From an uncultured Treponema sp. (GTDB taxonomy: Bacteria; Spirochaetota; Spirochaetia; Treponematales; Treponemataceae), in contig CAMOIE010000010.1 of the NCBI GenBank assembly GCA_946615905.1, positions 47,978-111,977 of the forward strand: DNA of 64,000 nucleotides, given 5' to 3'. Below are positions 1-7,925 of this stretch, one piece after another. The notes below the pieces were generated by a model that saw nothing but the letters and a program-made list of their open reading frames with translations, was not told where the DNA came from and did not search any database. Both the position numbers and the translations under genes were made by a program. Numbering within the stretch: the first letter of the stretch is position 1; every line of letters begins with the position of its first letter.

Positions 1-611
1 AGCATTGTGAATCCAAGGTTAGCGTATCCGCACTGTGTTGACTCAGCACCACCGGCGAGAACTACGTCATAGCGTCCTAAGCGGACTGAATCGAAAGCGT
101 CTCCGATTGCGTCAGTTCCAGAAGCGCAGGCTGTAGCGATTGTATGTGAACCACCGTGGATTCCAAAAGCCAAAGTGATGTTTCCTGCTCCCTCGTTGGG
201 AATCAGCTCCGGGATTGTCATCGGGGGCATACGTTTCTGGTCTGAGTCAAAGTATGACTTCATTGTGCTTTCTGTCACCTCAAGACCGCCGATTCCGACT
301 CCAAGGTAAACGCCTGTGTCTTCAAGAACGTCTTTTTTGTCAGTCAAACCTGAGTCATCGAGAGCCATTTTAGCGGCCGCGACTGCAAACTTTGAGTAAA
401 GGGCCATTTTGCGGGCAGCTTTTGAGTCCATGTATTTGTCGGCCTCGAAATTCTTGACTTCTGCGGCGTACTTTACTTTGAAATTCGTATTGTCATAGCG
501 TGTGATTGTCGCGATTCCAGATTTTCCGGCTTTGATTGCGTCCCAAGTCTCGTCAACACTGTTTCCAACCGGTGAAATACAACCCATTCCAGTAACAACT
601 ACTCTTCTCAT
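1..611 (-). CDS. fabF: Beta-ketoacyl-ACP synthase II, FabF (partial)
   Basis: Condensing enzyme of type II fatty acid synthesis; it elongates acyl-ACP with malonyl-ACP in the cytoplasm. About 203 N-terminal codons are present; the C-terminal half, with the two catalytic histidines, lies beyond the window edge. The N terminus reads MRRVVVTGMGCISPVG, the standard FabF opening, and the nucleophile loop TACASGTDAIG carries the active-site Cys. ATG at 611 is preceded by AGGAG at good spacing. A promoter with TAGACT-17-TATAAT (783-811) sits about 165 bases upstream, so the transcript would carry a long GC-rich, hairpin-containing leader. Confidence 0.93.
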   Translation of the reverse strand, partial: MRRVVVTGMGCISPVGNSVDETWDAIKAGKSGIATITRYDNTNFKVKYAAEVKNFEADKYMDSKAARKMALYSKFAVAAAKMALDDSGLTDKKDVLEDTGVYLGVGIGGLEVTESTMKSYFDSDQKRMPPMTIPELIPNEGAGNITLAFGIHGGSHTIATACASGTDAIGDAFDSVRLGRYDVVLAGGAESTQCGYANLGFTM

Positions 612-782
612 AAAAAATCTCCTATTGGGGGGAAAGCCTTCCCCCTAGTTCGCACTTCGTTGCTCACATACCCCTTTCGCCTAGAGCTACGCCCTAAAAC
701 CCATGAGCATTCTGAGCGGGTCTCCGAGGCAGCTATGCTGCCGAGGCGGAACGCCCCTTAAAATCTTCGGGATTTCGACAAA
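612..782. repeat. GC-rich hairpin-bearing leader region of fabF
   Basis: Gene-free stretch between fabF and hflX. It contains a hairpin with G5/C5 arms around 628-645 and a palindromic run TCCGAGGCAGCTATGCTGCC near 723-742 followed by GAGGCGG. The phrase 'TCTCCGAG..A.CTATG.TGC' recurs at 63358-63380 in another intergenic island, so this is a dispersed intergenic repeat rather than a unique leader. Whether it affects fabF expression cannot be seen from sequence. Confidence 0.5.
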
Positions 783-811
783 ATTATAATAAATGTCAAA
801 ATAAAAGTCTA
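783..811 (-). promoter_or_regulatory. fabF promoter
   Basis: On the minus strand, -35 TAGACT (811..806), 17-base spacer, perfect -10 TATAAT (788..783). It starts just past the hflX stop codon and reads toward fabF. Confidence 0.6.
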
Positions 812-825
812 TACAGTCACCAATT

Positions 826-2079
826 TTAAAGTCTATATTCTTCCAGCAAACAAAATGTTTTTCCGAGCCGCAGGCGGGCCTTTATCTTTACGGTCGAGTC
901 TCCCCAATCCTCCTCCTGTAAAATTCCATCCCGGCGGACAGCCTTTAAAAGCCCCTGCAAGTCAGGATTTTCAATCGGAATCTCAAAAGTCATGGTTCTG
1001 CCCAAAAGATTTTCTTCTATTAGAGTCTTCAATTCTTCAAGCCCCGTCGCCTCTTTCGCAGAAATTTTTACAGCGTCAGGAAAGGCGGCGTTCAGCATTG
1101 AAATTTTTTCCGGCTCCGTCACCCGGTCGATCTTGTTCAGCACGATTAAATACGGCAGGTCGGCGGCATCGATTTGCCCCAAAACCTTTCTGACTTCTTC
1201 AAACTGGGCAAGGCAGTCCGGGTCACTTGAGTCAACAACGAGCAAAAGCAAGTCGGCAAGGGCGGCTTCTTCCAAAGTAGATTTAAATGACTCAATCAGC
1301 GTGTGTGGCAAATTTGAGATAAAACCAACCGTGTCGGTCAAAAGAACGCTTGCCCCATTTTCCAAGGGCAATTTTCGGGTAGTCGGGTCGAGGGTGGCAA
1401 AAAGCTTGTCCTCCGCAAGGGCGGAAGCTCCGGTCAGAGTGTTCAAAAGCGTCGATTTTCCCGCGTTCGTGTAACCGACAAGGGCGCAGGAAAGAAGTCC
1501 TCCACGCAGGCGGCGCTTTCTCTGGGTTCTTCTATCAGTCTGAACCTGGGCCAGGTCTTTTTTTATATCCTCGATTTTTTCCTCAATCTGACGGCGGTCA
1601 AGCTCCAGCTGGGTTTCCCCCTGACCCTTGTTGCCAAAAACTCCACCCCTCTGCCTGGACAAGTCCCCGTAAGTGTGGCTCAGGCGTGGAAGGGAATATT
1701 TCAACCTGGCAAGGTCAACTTGGAGGCGGGCGGCCTTAGTCTGCGCTCTCTGGGCAAAAATCCGCAGGATTACCTCGTTGCGGTCAAAACACGGGATTTT
1801 AGTCAGCTTTTCCCAGTTTCTCTGCTTTGTCGGCTCTATTTCCCAGTCAAAAATTATGCAGTCAGCCTCGATTTCCTTGGCCTCATCGGCGATTTCAAGG
1901 GCTTTTCCTGAACCCATTCCGTATGCGGGCGAAACTTCCAGTCGGACAAGTTTTTTGGACTCAATTATTTCCATTCCCAGCGTGTGGACAAGGCCTTCCA
2001 GTTCCTTCAGCGGCCGGTCAGGCAGTCCCAGCAAAAATGCGCGGGCTTTTTTTTCTTCTTCAGCTTTGACTTCAAACAT
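826..2079 (-). CDS. hflX: GTPase HflX
   Basis: Ribosome-associated GTPase of the Obg-HflX class, thought to split or rescue stalled ribosomes under stress. The 417-residue length is typical. An N-terminal HflX domain and a coiled linker (LELDRRQIEEKIEDIKKDL) precede the G domain, which shows G1 GYTNAGKST near residue 200, G3 DTVGF, and G4 NKID. The stop lies next to the fabF promoter. There is no Shine-Dalgarno before ATG 2079; instead TTGATA-17-TAATTT ends nine bases upstream, so the mRNA probably has almost no leader. It is divergent from the BrkB gene, with a 103-base gap that holds both promoters. Confidence 0.95.
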   Translation of the reverse strand: MFEVKAEEEKKARAFLLGLPDRPLKELEGLVHTLGMEIIESKKLVRLEVSPAYGMGSGKALEIADEAKEIEADCIIFDWEIEPTKQRNWEKLTKIPCFDRNEVILRIFAQRAQTKAARLQVDLARLKYSLPRLSHTYGDLSRQRGGVFGNKGQGETQLELDRRQIEEKIEDIKKDLAQVQTDRRTQRKRRLRGGLLSCALVGYTNAGKSTLLNTLTGASALAEDKLFATLDPTTRKLPLENGASVLLTDTVGFISNLPHTLIESFKSTLEEAALADLLLLVVDSSDPDCLAQFEEVRKVLGQIDAADLPYLIVLNKIDRVTEPEKISMLNAAFPDAVKISAKEATGLEELKTLIEENLLGRTMTFEIPIENPDLQGLLKAVRRDGILQEEDWGDSTVKIKARLRLGKTFCLLEEYRL

Positions 2080-2088
2080 TCAAGAATA

Positions 2089-2117
2089 AAATTACAGGCA
2101 AGGGAGAATAATATCAA
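2089..2117 (-). promoter_or_regulatory. hflX promoter, start-codon proximal
   Basis: Minus strand: -35 TTGATA (2117..2112), 17-base spacer, -10 TAATTT (2094..2089), then nine bases to ATG 2079. The predicted transcription start falls within about three bases of the start codon. Confidence 0.55.
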
Positions 2118-2147
2118 GCGGGCGGCCGAGGCCTTTCGATTCCTTAA

Positions 2148-2176
2148 TTGTCCATTTTCCTTTTTTCATTTATCAT
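2148..2176 (+). promoter_or_regulatory. BrkB-cNMP promoter, leaderless type
   Basis: -35 TTGTCC (2148-2153), 17-base spacer, -10 TATCAT (2171-2176), then six bases to ATG 2183. No ribosome binding site is present, so initiation at the first transcribed bases is expected. Confidence 0.6.
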
Positions 2177-2182
2177 TAAGCC

Positions 2183-3511
2183 ATGACTGAGGACGAAAAG
2201 CCGAGAAGCAAAAGGCCAAAACACAAGAGGGCCATTACAAAAGTCACTTTGGCCCAGAGCTTTTTTCTGACATTTAGATATTTTTTCTCAAACAGGCTTC
2301 TTTCCTATGCAGGAAACTGCTCGTTCGGGCTTTTATTTTCATTCATCCCCGTCGTCCTGATGATTACAATCATTTTGGTTCAGATTCTCCATGCCTCAAG
2401 TGAAACAATTCTCCAGCTTTTACAGACAGTTCCACAAGTCACAAAGGTATTCAACGTTGAGTCTGTCATCAAGAAATTCAGCTCAAGCGATGTCAGTGCG
2501 GCAACTCCGTTTTCAATTTTTTTGGGCTTTTTTATCTTTTGGATGGCCCGCCGTTTTTTCGCCTCCATTTTTGACTCCTTACAGTGCATTTTTCACACGG
2601 AGCAGGAGCGACGGCCGCTAAGCACGCAGATTTTAGTCCTAGTTTTTGAAGTCATAATCGTAGTTCTTGCCGCTACAGTAATTTTTCTGGTTGTTTCCCT
2701 GAGGGCATTTTTGGCAATCGACAGCATTTTTGACTTTTTGCCAAAAATAGGACTTTTTGAAAGGATTATAACGAATCAATCGGTTTCAATTTTGCAGAAC
2801 GCCTTGCTTTTTATCGTCACGGCAATTCTTTACAAGGCCGGAAGCGGAACCAAGCCTCCTATAAAAATCTGCATTTTGTCAGCAGGACTTGCAACCCTCT
2901 CCTTTTGGCTCGTCCGGGCCGTCCTCCATCTGATTACAAACAGCGGCCGCTATGCAATGATTTACGGAGTCATGTCAGGGCTTATTTTGACCCTCGTGGA
3001 CATTTTCTTTTTCTTCGTGCTCTTTTTGTTTTTCGCCCAGTTCATTTTTACCTGCCAGTTTTTTGACGAACTTTTGCTCGGCGAACTTTACCTACTGCCA
3101 AAGAAGGACGATGGTACCCTGCTTTCCGTAGTAAAACGCTCCCTCTTTATCAGGCCAGATTTTTTGATAGCTAAAGATGACCTTTATATGATACACCTAA
3201 ACGATGGAGAGCTGGTCTACAAGGAGGCGGACAAGGGAACCGATGCCTACTACCTCGTTTCCGGCAAAATCAGACTGAGGCGCAAGGATGGCTCCGAGGA
3301 ATTTTTTACAAAGGGCGATTTTTTCGGTGAAGTCTCATGCGTATTAAAAAAGCAGAGGGAATCCCAAGCCCAGGCCGTCACGAAAAGCGAGATTGTCCGG
3401 ATAGACGGCGAAACATTCGAACTTTTAATCGCACAGAACCCATCTGTCGCCCGCAAGGTTTTAGGACAAATCTCCGGCTACTTCAACCAAATGCTCATTA
3501 ACAAAGAATAA
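2183..3511 (+). CDS. YihY/BrkB-family membrane protein with C-terminal cyclic-nucleotide-binding domain
   Basis: 442 residues. Residues ~30-310 are a BrkB/YihY (UPF0761) integral membrane domain with about six hydrophobic helices; the family's function is unsettled. Residues ~325-430 form a CRP-type cNMP-binding fold: in FFGEVSCVLKKQRESQAQA the Gly-Glu of the phosphate-binding cassette and the key Arg (CRP R82) are kept, although CRP S83 is Glu here. Most BrkB proteins end after the membrane domain, so this is a fusion that could link membrane activity to cAMP; a class III cyclase is encoded at 36316. It ends at a bidirectional terminator shared with the convergent lipoprotein gene. Confidence 0.85.
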   Translation: MTEDEKPRSKRPKHKRAITKVTLAQSFFLTFRYFFSNRLLSYAGNCSFGLLFSFIPVVLMITIILVQILHASSETILQLLQTVPQVTKVFNVESVIKKFSSSDVSAATPFSIFLGFFIFWMARRFFASIFDSLQCIFHTEQERRPLSTQILVLVFEVIIVVLAATVIFLVVSLRAFLAIDSIFDFLPKIGLFERIITNQSVSILQNALLFIVTAILYKAGSGTKPPIKICILSAGLATLSFWLVRAVLHLITNSGRYAMIYGVMSGLILTLVDIFFFFVLFLFFAQFIFTCQFFDELLLGELYLLPKKDDGTLLSVVKRSLFIRPDFLIAKDDLYMIHLNDGELVYKEADKGTDAYYLVSGKIRLRRKDGSEEFFTKGDFFGEVSCVLKKQRESQAQAVTKSEIVRIDGETFELLIAQNPSVARKVLGQISGYFNQMLINKE

Positions 3512-3524
3512 AGGCTCAAAAAAA

Positions 3525-3548
3525 GGGGCTGTCCCAAAGGACAGCCCC
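3525..3548. terminator. Bidirectional rho-independent terminator
   Basis: A 10-bp perfect stem GGGGCTGTCC / GGACAGCCCC with loop CAAA, an A-run on the left and an AT-rich flank on the right. It lies between the convergent ends of the BrkB-cNMP gene and the 191-residue lipoprotein gene. Confidence 0.9.
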
Positions 3549-3579
3549 ATAAATTTTCTTCAGAAGAGGATTTACTCAA

Positions 3580-4155
3580 CTATTTCTGCGTAAAATAACC
3601 GAAGAGGCCTAACGTATAGAAGTTGCAGAAACCGTCTACCAACCAGCATCTCAGCCAAGACTTTTTCTGCTTTTTTGAAGTAGAAGCAGAAGAATCTGAT
3701 GATGCAACGCTTGCCTGCGTAACATTTTCATCGATAGCGACAGTCTGATTCGGCTTGACGTTCGTGTACTTAATGGCAATTGCCGTACCGTAGTAAGTGG
3801 TCACGATTTTGTTTCCGCCGAAAAATTCCGCAATCGGGGCCTTTTTTTCACCCTCGTTGCGGGCATCAACACGAATATTGATGATGTCATCGGCTCCGAG
3901 TTTCTTCGCCTCTGCCATCAAGTCCGCATAGACAATACGCTTACCTACGTGGCTTCTTGAAAAGTAGAAGGGAGACACATCTGTCGTCTCTTTTGTCTCA
4001 ACCTGTACGATTCCAACCGGCTCAAAATCCTTCACAGTGATTTCAGCATAGTTTGACCAGCCAGACTGATTTTTAGTCATATCTGTGGTTGTCGTGCAGG
4101 ATGCAAGGGCGAAGGCTGCAACAGCTGCAAAAGCAATGGCCAACAATTTTTTCAT
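3580..4155 (-). CDS. Small lipoprotein, function unknown
   Basis: 191 residues. The signal peptide MKKLLAIAFAAVAAFALASC ends in a clear lipobox (LASC), predicting an acylated envelope protein. The middle part has the pattern DLMAEAKKLGADDIINIRVD, seen in small lipoproteins and YbjQ-like folds where a helix 'AxxxGAdaIinir' precedes a beta strand, followed by a Ser-rich stretch and a Trp/Phe-rich C terminus (SWLRCWLVDGFC). ATG 4155 has a strong AAAAGGAGTC ribosome site. A -10 TATAAT at 4222..4217 lies about 60 bases upstream. I cannot assign a role. Confidence 0.8.
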   Translation of the reverse strand: MKKLLAIAFAAVAAFALASCTTTTDMTKNQSGWSNYAEITVKDFEPVGIVQVETKETTDVSPFYFSRSHVGKRIVYADLMAEAKKLGADDIINIRVDARNEGEKKAPIAEFFGGNKIVTTYYGTAIAIKYTNVKPNQTVAIDENVTQASVASSDSSASTSKKQKKSWLRCWLVDGFCNFYTLGLFGYFTQK

Positions 4156-4362
4156 AAAAATGACTCCTTTTGAATTCGTGTTATCTATCTACCTCTAAAG
4201 AAATTAGAGATAAGAAATTATACCCCCCTCCCCGTATTTTTAAATCAAGTGTTTTTTATCAAAATTTTATATTTTTTTTCAGATTAGTTTTATCGACAAA
4301 AAGAGCCCTACTCCCGCCACTTGTAAATTTTTTTTTAGAGGTTCCCTTTATCGACTTTTTGA
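4156..4362. promoter_or_regulatory. Divergent promoter region of the lipoprotein gene and hisS
   Basis: Gene-free. On the minus strand a perfect -10 TATAAT (4222..4217) is followed by a leader with a small hairpin CTCTAA/TTAGAG (4193-4209). No good -35 lies 16-18 bases upstream of it; TTGATT occurs 20-21 bases away. The rest is AT-rich, with no ORF that looks coding. Confidence 0.45.
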
Positions 4363-4370
4363 TATAAAAT
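4363..4370 (+). promoter_or_regulatory. hisS -10 element next to the start codon
   Basis: TATAAAAT ends nine bases before ATG 4380, and no Shine-Dalgarno is present. The -35 region is poor. It suggests a leaderless or near-leaderless hisS mRNA. Confidence 0.45.
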
Positions 4371-4379
4371 TGCCCCATT

Positions 4380-5678
4380 ATGGCAGACATTATTCAACCA
4401 AGAATCTTAAAGGGATTCAGAGACTTTCTCCCTTCACAGGAAATTTTACGCAGCGATTTGACAGAAAAAATCACGAAAGTGTACCGGTCATTCGGCTTTG
4501 TTCCGATTGACACCCCGGTTTTGGAATACTCAGAAATTCTTCTCAGAAAATCAAACGGGGAGACAGAAAAACAGGTCTTCCGCTTTGAGGACAACGGCGG
4601 CCGAGATGTTTCACTCCGCTTTGACTTGACAGTTCCTTTTGCCCGCTTTACGGCAGAACACCAGAACGACCTTTATTTCCCCTTCAAACGCTATCACATT
4701 GCGAAAGTTTGGAGAGGCGAAAAGCCCCAGGCCGGACGCTACCGCGAGTTCATGCAGTGCGACATTGACACAGTTGGCTCTGACTCAGCTGCAAGCGACT
4801 TTGAGATTTTGAGCGTTATGAAAGCCGCCCTGAACGAAATCGGAGTTGACAAAATCACGATTCACGTAAACCACCGGGGAATTTTCAACCGCTTCCTCGC
4901 AAAGATCGGCCAATCCGAAAAATCAGAGGACATTCTGCGCTCTGTCGACAAACTTGCAAAAGTCGGAAAAGACGAGGTAAAAAAAGAACTCGTGGAATTC
5001 ACAGGCTCAGAAGATTCAGCTGAAGAGATTTTGACTTACATTGCGGGCGCGTCTGACTTTGACTCAACACTTGACTTGCTTGAGAAAATGGCCGGAGGCC
5101 CTGCCGAAGACACAAAACGCATGAGAGACATCCGCGCCATGATGAAGGCGGCCGGAATCGAGGCGACTTACGTTCTTGACCCGTCGATTACACGCGGACT
5201 TGACTATTACACAGGCATTGTCTACGAGACTTTCCTTGACGAATTTCCAGCAATCGGCTCAGTCTGCTCCGGCGGCCGCTACGACAATCTGGCCGGCTTG
5301 TACACAAAGACAAGGCTTCCGGGAGTCGGAGCCTCAATCGGACTCGACAGGCTTATCGCAGGCCTTGAGCAGCTTGGAAAAATCAGCCAGAAAGGCTCAT
5401 ATCTGGACGCTGAGATTTTCTGTCAGGACGAGAGCCTTGCCTCGGTCTATCAGGGGGTAGCCGCAAAACTCCGCGCCAAGGGAATCAACGTCGAGGTTTT
5501 CCCTGAGGCAAAGAAAATGGGCCAGCAGTACGCTGTCACAGAGGCCAAGGGCGTGAAATGGGGAATCCTTATTAACGCAGAACAGGCAAAAGATGGAAAG
5601 CTCACGCTAAAAAATCTTACAAACCGCGAGCAGAAAGAAAACATCACGATTGAAGAAGCCGCGAAAAAAATCAAATAG
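4380..5678 (+). CDS. hisS: Histidyl-tRNA synthetase
   Basis: Class II aminoacyl-tRNA synthetase that charges tRNA-His in the cytoplasm; 432 residues, normal length. Seen in sequence: the N-terminal GFRDFLP signature, motif 2 around FKRYHIAKVWRGEKPQAGRY with its Arg, the histidine-binding loop GLDYYTGIVYE, motif 3 with GASIGLDRL, and a C-terminal anticodon-binding domain. The start is fixed by the conserved MADIIQPRILKGFRDFLP opening, although no ribosome site precedes it. It is a single gene, convergent with the SH3-like lipoprotein gene downstream. Confidence 0.97.
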   Translation: MADIIQPRILKGFRDFLPSQEILRSDLTEKITKVYRSFGFVPIDTPVLEYSEILLRKSNGETEKQVFRFEDNGGRDVSLRFDLTVPFARFTAEHQNDLYFPFKRYHIAKVWRGEKPQAGRYREFMQCDIDTVGSDSAASDFEILSVMKAALNEIGVDKITIHVNHRGIFNRFLAKIGQSEKSEDILRSVDKLAKVGKDEVKKELVEFTGSEDSAEEILTYIAGASDFDSTLDLLEKMAGGPAEDTKRMRDIRAMMKAAGIEATYVLDPSITRGLDYYTGIVYETFLDEFPAIGSVCSGGRYDNLAGLYTKTRLPGVGASIGLDRLIAGLEQLGKISQKGSYLDAEIFCQDESLASVYQGVAAKLRAKGINVEVFPEAKKMGQQYAVTEAKGVKWGILINAEQAKDGKLTLKNLTNREQKENITIEEAAKKIK

Positions 5679-5686
5679 TAAAAAAT

Positions 5687-5718
5687 CGGATTGTCAGCAG
5701 AAGGTAGCTGGCAGTCCG
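5687..5718 (-). terminator. Terminator of the Nudix/SH3-lipoprotein pair
   Basis: A 12-bp stem (5687-5698 with 5707-5718, two G-U pairs in RNA) with loop AGAAGGTA. Read on the minus strand it is followed by ATTTTTT, fitting termination of the minus-strand genes; on the plus strand there is no T-run after hisS. Confidence 0.7.
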
Positions 5719-5741
5719 TATATCCACAGTTCCGACCGTTT

Positions 5742-6131
5742 TTACTTTCCTTTTTTAGCCCTTAGATTTTTTACGACTTCTTCCGCTTGGAATTTGTTGC
5801 GGAAAATGCGCAGCAGGGGGGACGGAATCCAACCGTCATCAAAGGCATACCACAATTCTTTTGTTTCCTTGTCGATTTGAACAGTTTGCTCACCAGTCAC
5901 CATGAGAATTTGTCCCTCGCGAAACTGACTTGTTACTGGGGCTGAATAGTCAGGACTTTCACGGCAGGCCGCATAGGGAACGGAGACGACAGCCCACTGA
6001 ACGCCAGGATAGCTTGCCAAGGGGTCGGAAGGCTCAAAAACCGGAGCCGCCGACCATTTTTTGCAAGAAAAACAAAGCAACGAAGCGAAGAGAAAAAAAA
6101 GGATTTTTAACAATCTGAGCGAATTTTTCAT
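5742..6131 (-). CDS. Small lipoprotein with SH3-like domain
   Basis: 129 residues. The signal peptide ends in the lipobox LCFSC. Residues ~45-105 (VSVPYAACRESPDYSAPV... through the Gly-Trp-Ile segment DDGWIPSPLL) match the pattern of a bacterial SH3-like domain: a repeated 'lRxxP...s.V...l.kG..l.v' followed by a GWI strand. The C terminus is basic. It lies 19 bases after the Nudix gene and is probably co-transcribed with it; no clear ribosome site. A role in envelope or peptidoglycan binding is only an inference from the fold. Confidence 0.75.
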   Translation of the reverse strand: MKNSLRLLKILFFLFASLLCFSCKKWSAAPVFEPSDPLASYPGVQWAVVSVPYAACRESPDYSAPVTSQFREGQILMVTGEQTVQIDKETKELWYAFDDGWIPSPLLRIFRNKFQAEEVVKNLRAKKGK

Positions 6132-6150
6132 TTTAAATTTTTACTTTTGA

Positions 6151-6567
6151 TTAATCTGCGATGGAGTCCGCGAGGAATTTCATGACTTGCGGATAAATGA
6201 GCATGTCTGAGTCAACGAAATTCATCGTGGGGATTTCCGCAGGGGCGGCCCACTTGTATTCACTATGTTCTGTGAGCGTGTATTTTTTCGCGATTCCATC
6301 GTGGGGAACGCGGACTAAATATCCGTGCAAATCCGAGACCTTGCCGTTGTGGGTGAACTGGGCTTCAGCGATTTTTTTTCCCACGGAGACCGAAATGCCG
6401 AATTCTTCCTGCATTTCGCGGACAATCGCCTCTTCGTCGGATTCGCCCTCCTCTACTTTGCCGCCTGGAAATTCCCATCGGCCGCCCATCTGACCTGTCG
6501 GATTGCGGTGGGCAACCAAAATATTCTTTCCATTAAAAATGATACATGCGATTGAACTTTTAGCCAT
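6151..6567 (-). CDS. Nudix hydrolase, MutT-like
   Basis: 138 residues. A perfect Nudix box spans G36 to I58 (GGKVEEGE...REMQEEFGI), giving the Mg2+-binding helix-loop-helix. The surrounding residues (MGGRWEFPGG) are typical of 8-oxo-dGTP diphosphatase/MutT proteins that cleanse the nucleotide pool, though substrate cannot be fixed from the box alone. ATG 6567 follows AAGGATG. It is first of a two-gene unit with the SH3-like lipoprotein. Upstream lies a repeat-filled 260-base space. Confidence 0.88.
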   Translation of the reverse strand: MAKSSIACIIFNGKNILVAHRNPTGQMGGRWEFPGGKVEEGESDEEAIVREMQEEFGISVSVGKKIAEAQFTHNGKVSDLHGYLVRVPHDGIAKKYTLTEHSEYKWAAPAEIPTMNFVDSDMLIYPQVMKFLADSIAD

Positions 6568-6611
6568 AAAAACATCCTTATGTTAAGCGGCAGGCAATGG
6601 AAGCCCGTCAG

Positions 6612-6734
6612 TTGGAGCTGTCCAATTAGTTCGCAGAATGCGGTCATTGAGCCTGTCGAAATGACATTTACTACTATAAACGGTGGTTTCGACAAGCTCA
6701 ACCACCGTTTTTACCACTTTTTAGACAGCTCCAA
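6612..6734. repeat. Composite REP-type element bounded by inverted repeats
   Basis: An 11-bp perfect inverted repeat TTGGAGCTGTC (6612-6622) / GACAGCTCCAA (6724-6734) encloses two hairpins in opposite orientation: GTCATT-GAGCCTGTCGA-AATGAC (6643-6665) and AAACGGTGGTT-TCGACAAGCTC-AACCACCGTTT (6678-6710). The loops are 11 bases and complementary to each other except for one base, the arrangement of a paired REP (BIME-like) unit. There are no obvious target duplications and no coding content. Confidence 0.75.
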
Positions 6735-6828
6735 TAAGCGTTAGCGTACTCACAACAAGCACGAACGTGCGTAGTTTCGAGTGGGCAGGAACTGCCAACG
6801 GCGGCTTGCCGCCGTGCCGCCCGAAAAA
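6735..6828. repeat. GC-rich intergenic tail with hairpin
   Basis: This stretch holds a perfect hairpin ACGGCGGC-TT-GCCGCCGT near 6797-6814, just past the end of the following minus-strand gene. It may help end that transcript, but the T-run is on the wrong side for a classical terminator. Confidence 0.4.
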
Positions 6829-7332
6829 TTACAAAAATAAAACACGGGGAAAAATAAAGTGCAAGACTCCGGCAAGAATACAGAAAACCCCGATGTATTT
6901 GCGCCCGTCTACAAAAAGCGTTTCGGCAAATGACGGAAAGACTGGAGCGGTCACTGATTTTTTTGCGTAGTATTCTAGCAAAAGCGCTGCACAGGCTGAA
7001 AAACCTGCAAAAGCCGGAATCAAGTCGCCGATTACAGGAATGTCATTTTGAACCGTGGAAAGGAGCTTCATCAGGCCGACAAGACCAGAAAGGACTGCGA
7101 CTACAAGACGGAAGGTCAAATCGTCGAAAAAAGTGCCCTTTGTGGAAAAAGAACTTTCCCCGCTAGAAAGGCCAGTGTCCACAAAGTCATCGGAGGAAAA
7201 TTCTTCTTCGGAAGAATTTTCGGAATTCAAATTAGAGGCGGGAGTCTCTTCCTCAAAAAAATTGGTCGCATAAACTAAAATCAGGCCGGCCATGATGTTC
7301 ATAAGAACTGAAAGAAAATAAAATTGCAGCAT
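6829..7332 (-). CDS. Four-helix membrane protein, function unknown
   Basis: 167 residues from ATG 7332, chosen because GGAG lies five bases upstream; an in-frame GTG at 7338 is less well placed. Hydrophobic segments at about residues 5-25, 75-95, 105-122 and 145-163 predict four membrane helices. An acidic, Ser-rich linker (NSSEEEFSSDDF) separates the first helix from the rest. No family recognised. It is last in a minus-strand run with the 188-residue protein and two lipoproteins, all in the same direction with gaps of about 10 bases or fewer, so probably one envelope-related operon. Confidence 0.65.
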   Translation of the reverse strand: MLQFYFLSVLMNIMAGLILVYATNFFEEETPASNLNSENSSEEEFSSDDFVDTGLSSGESSFSTKGTFFDDLTFRLVVAVLSGLVGLMKLLSTVQNDIPVIGDLIPAFAGFSACAALLLEYYAKKSVTAPVFPSFAETLFVDGRKYIGVFCILAGVLHFIFPRVLFL

Positions 7333-7348
7333 ATCCACTCCGTTTTTT

Positions 7349-7915
7349 TTATCGCTTCTGGATCCGGCTTTTCAACCGGCAACTTTCACCTGCAAAGGTC
7401 AAATCAGCGGTCACTTCGAGTATATCATAATCGCTGAATGTTGTCCTAAAAAAGGCGGATTTTCCTTCATATTTTCCAGAGATTTTTTTGATTTCGGCAA
7501 CCTGGCCGTCAGTGTTTACAACGTGAATTTCAGCGCCCACCGGAAGAGGGAGACTTTTTTCAAATTTTTTTGGCGCATCTTCAAGCTCCACGCTGACGTA
7601 AACGGTCTCTTCGTAGGAAAAAGCCGTGAGATTCGCTTTGACACCGGCCATAAAATCCTGACTGTCCTTGTGAAAAAATCCCAAAATCAAGACTACGGCG
7701 ACCGCAACCACAAGGGCGAAAAACATAAAGCGGTTTGACCGAGTTGAAACCAGGGCACGAAAAAGTCCAGGCCTGTAGGCGGTGAATTTTCCAGCGTAAT
7801 AATCTTTTACAAGCTGGGGGGCGTTTTTTAGCCGCTCCTCGCGGTGGTAGTGAAAAATCAGTTCGCTTTCGTTTGGGTCAGCCTCCCGGCCTTCATCTTT
7901 TTGGTCGAATGTCAT
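7349..7915 (-). CDS. Single-pass membrane protein, function unknown
   Basis: 188 residues. A charged cytoplasmic N terminus of about 65 residues (with PNESELIFHYHREERL) is followed by one strong membrane helix (FMFFALVVAVAVVLILGFF) and an extracytoplasmic beta-rich C-terminal domain of about 100 residues. Bitopic topology is predicted; no catalytic motif visible. The start is preceded by a weak GGCGG. It sits 10 bases after the beta-propeller lipoprotein and 16 before the four-helix protein, suggesting a shared transcript. Confidence 0.65.
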   Translation of the reverse strand: MTFDQKDEGREADPNESELIFHYHREERLKNAPQLVKDYYAGKFTAYRPGLFRALVSTRSNRFMFFALVVAVAVVLILGFFHKDSQDFMAGVKANLTAFSYEETVYVSVELEDAPKKFEKSLPLPVGAEIHVVNTDGQVAEIKKISGKYEGKSAFFRTTFSDYDILEVTADLTFAGESCRLKSRIQKR

Positions 7916-7925
7916 TTTTTTCCGC

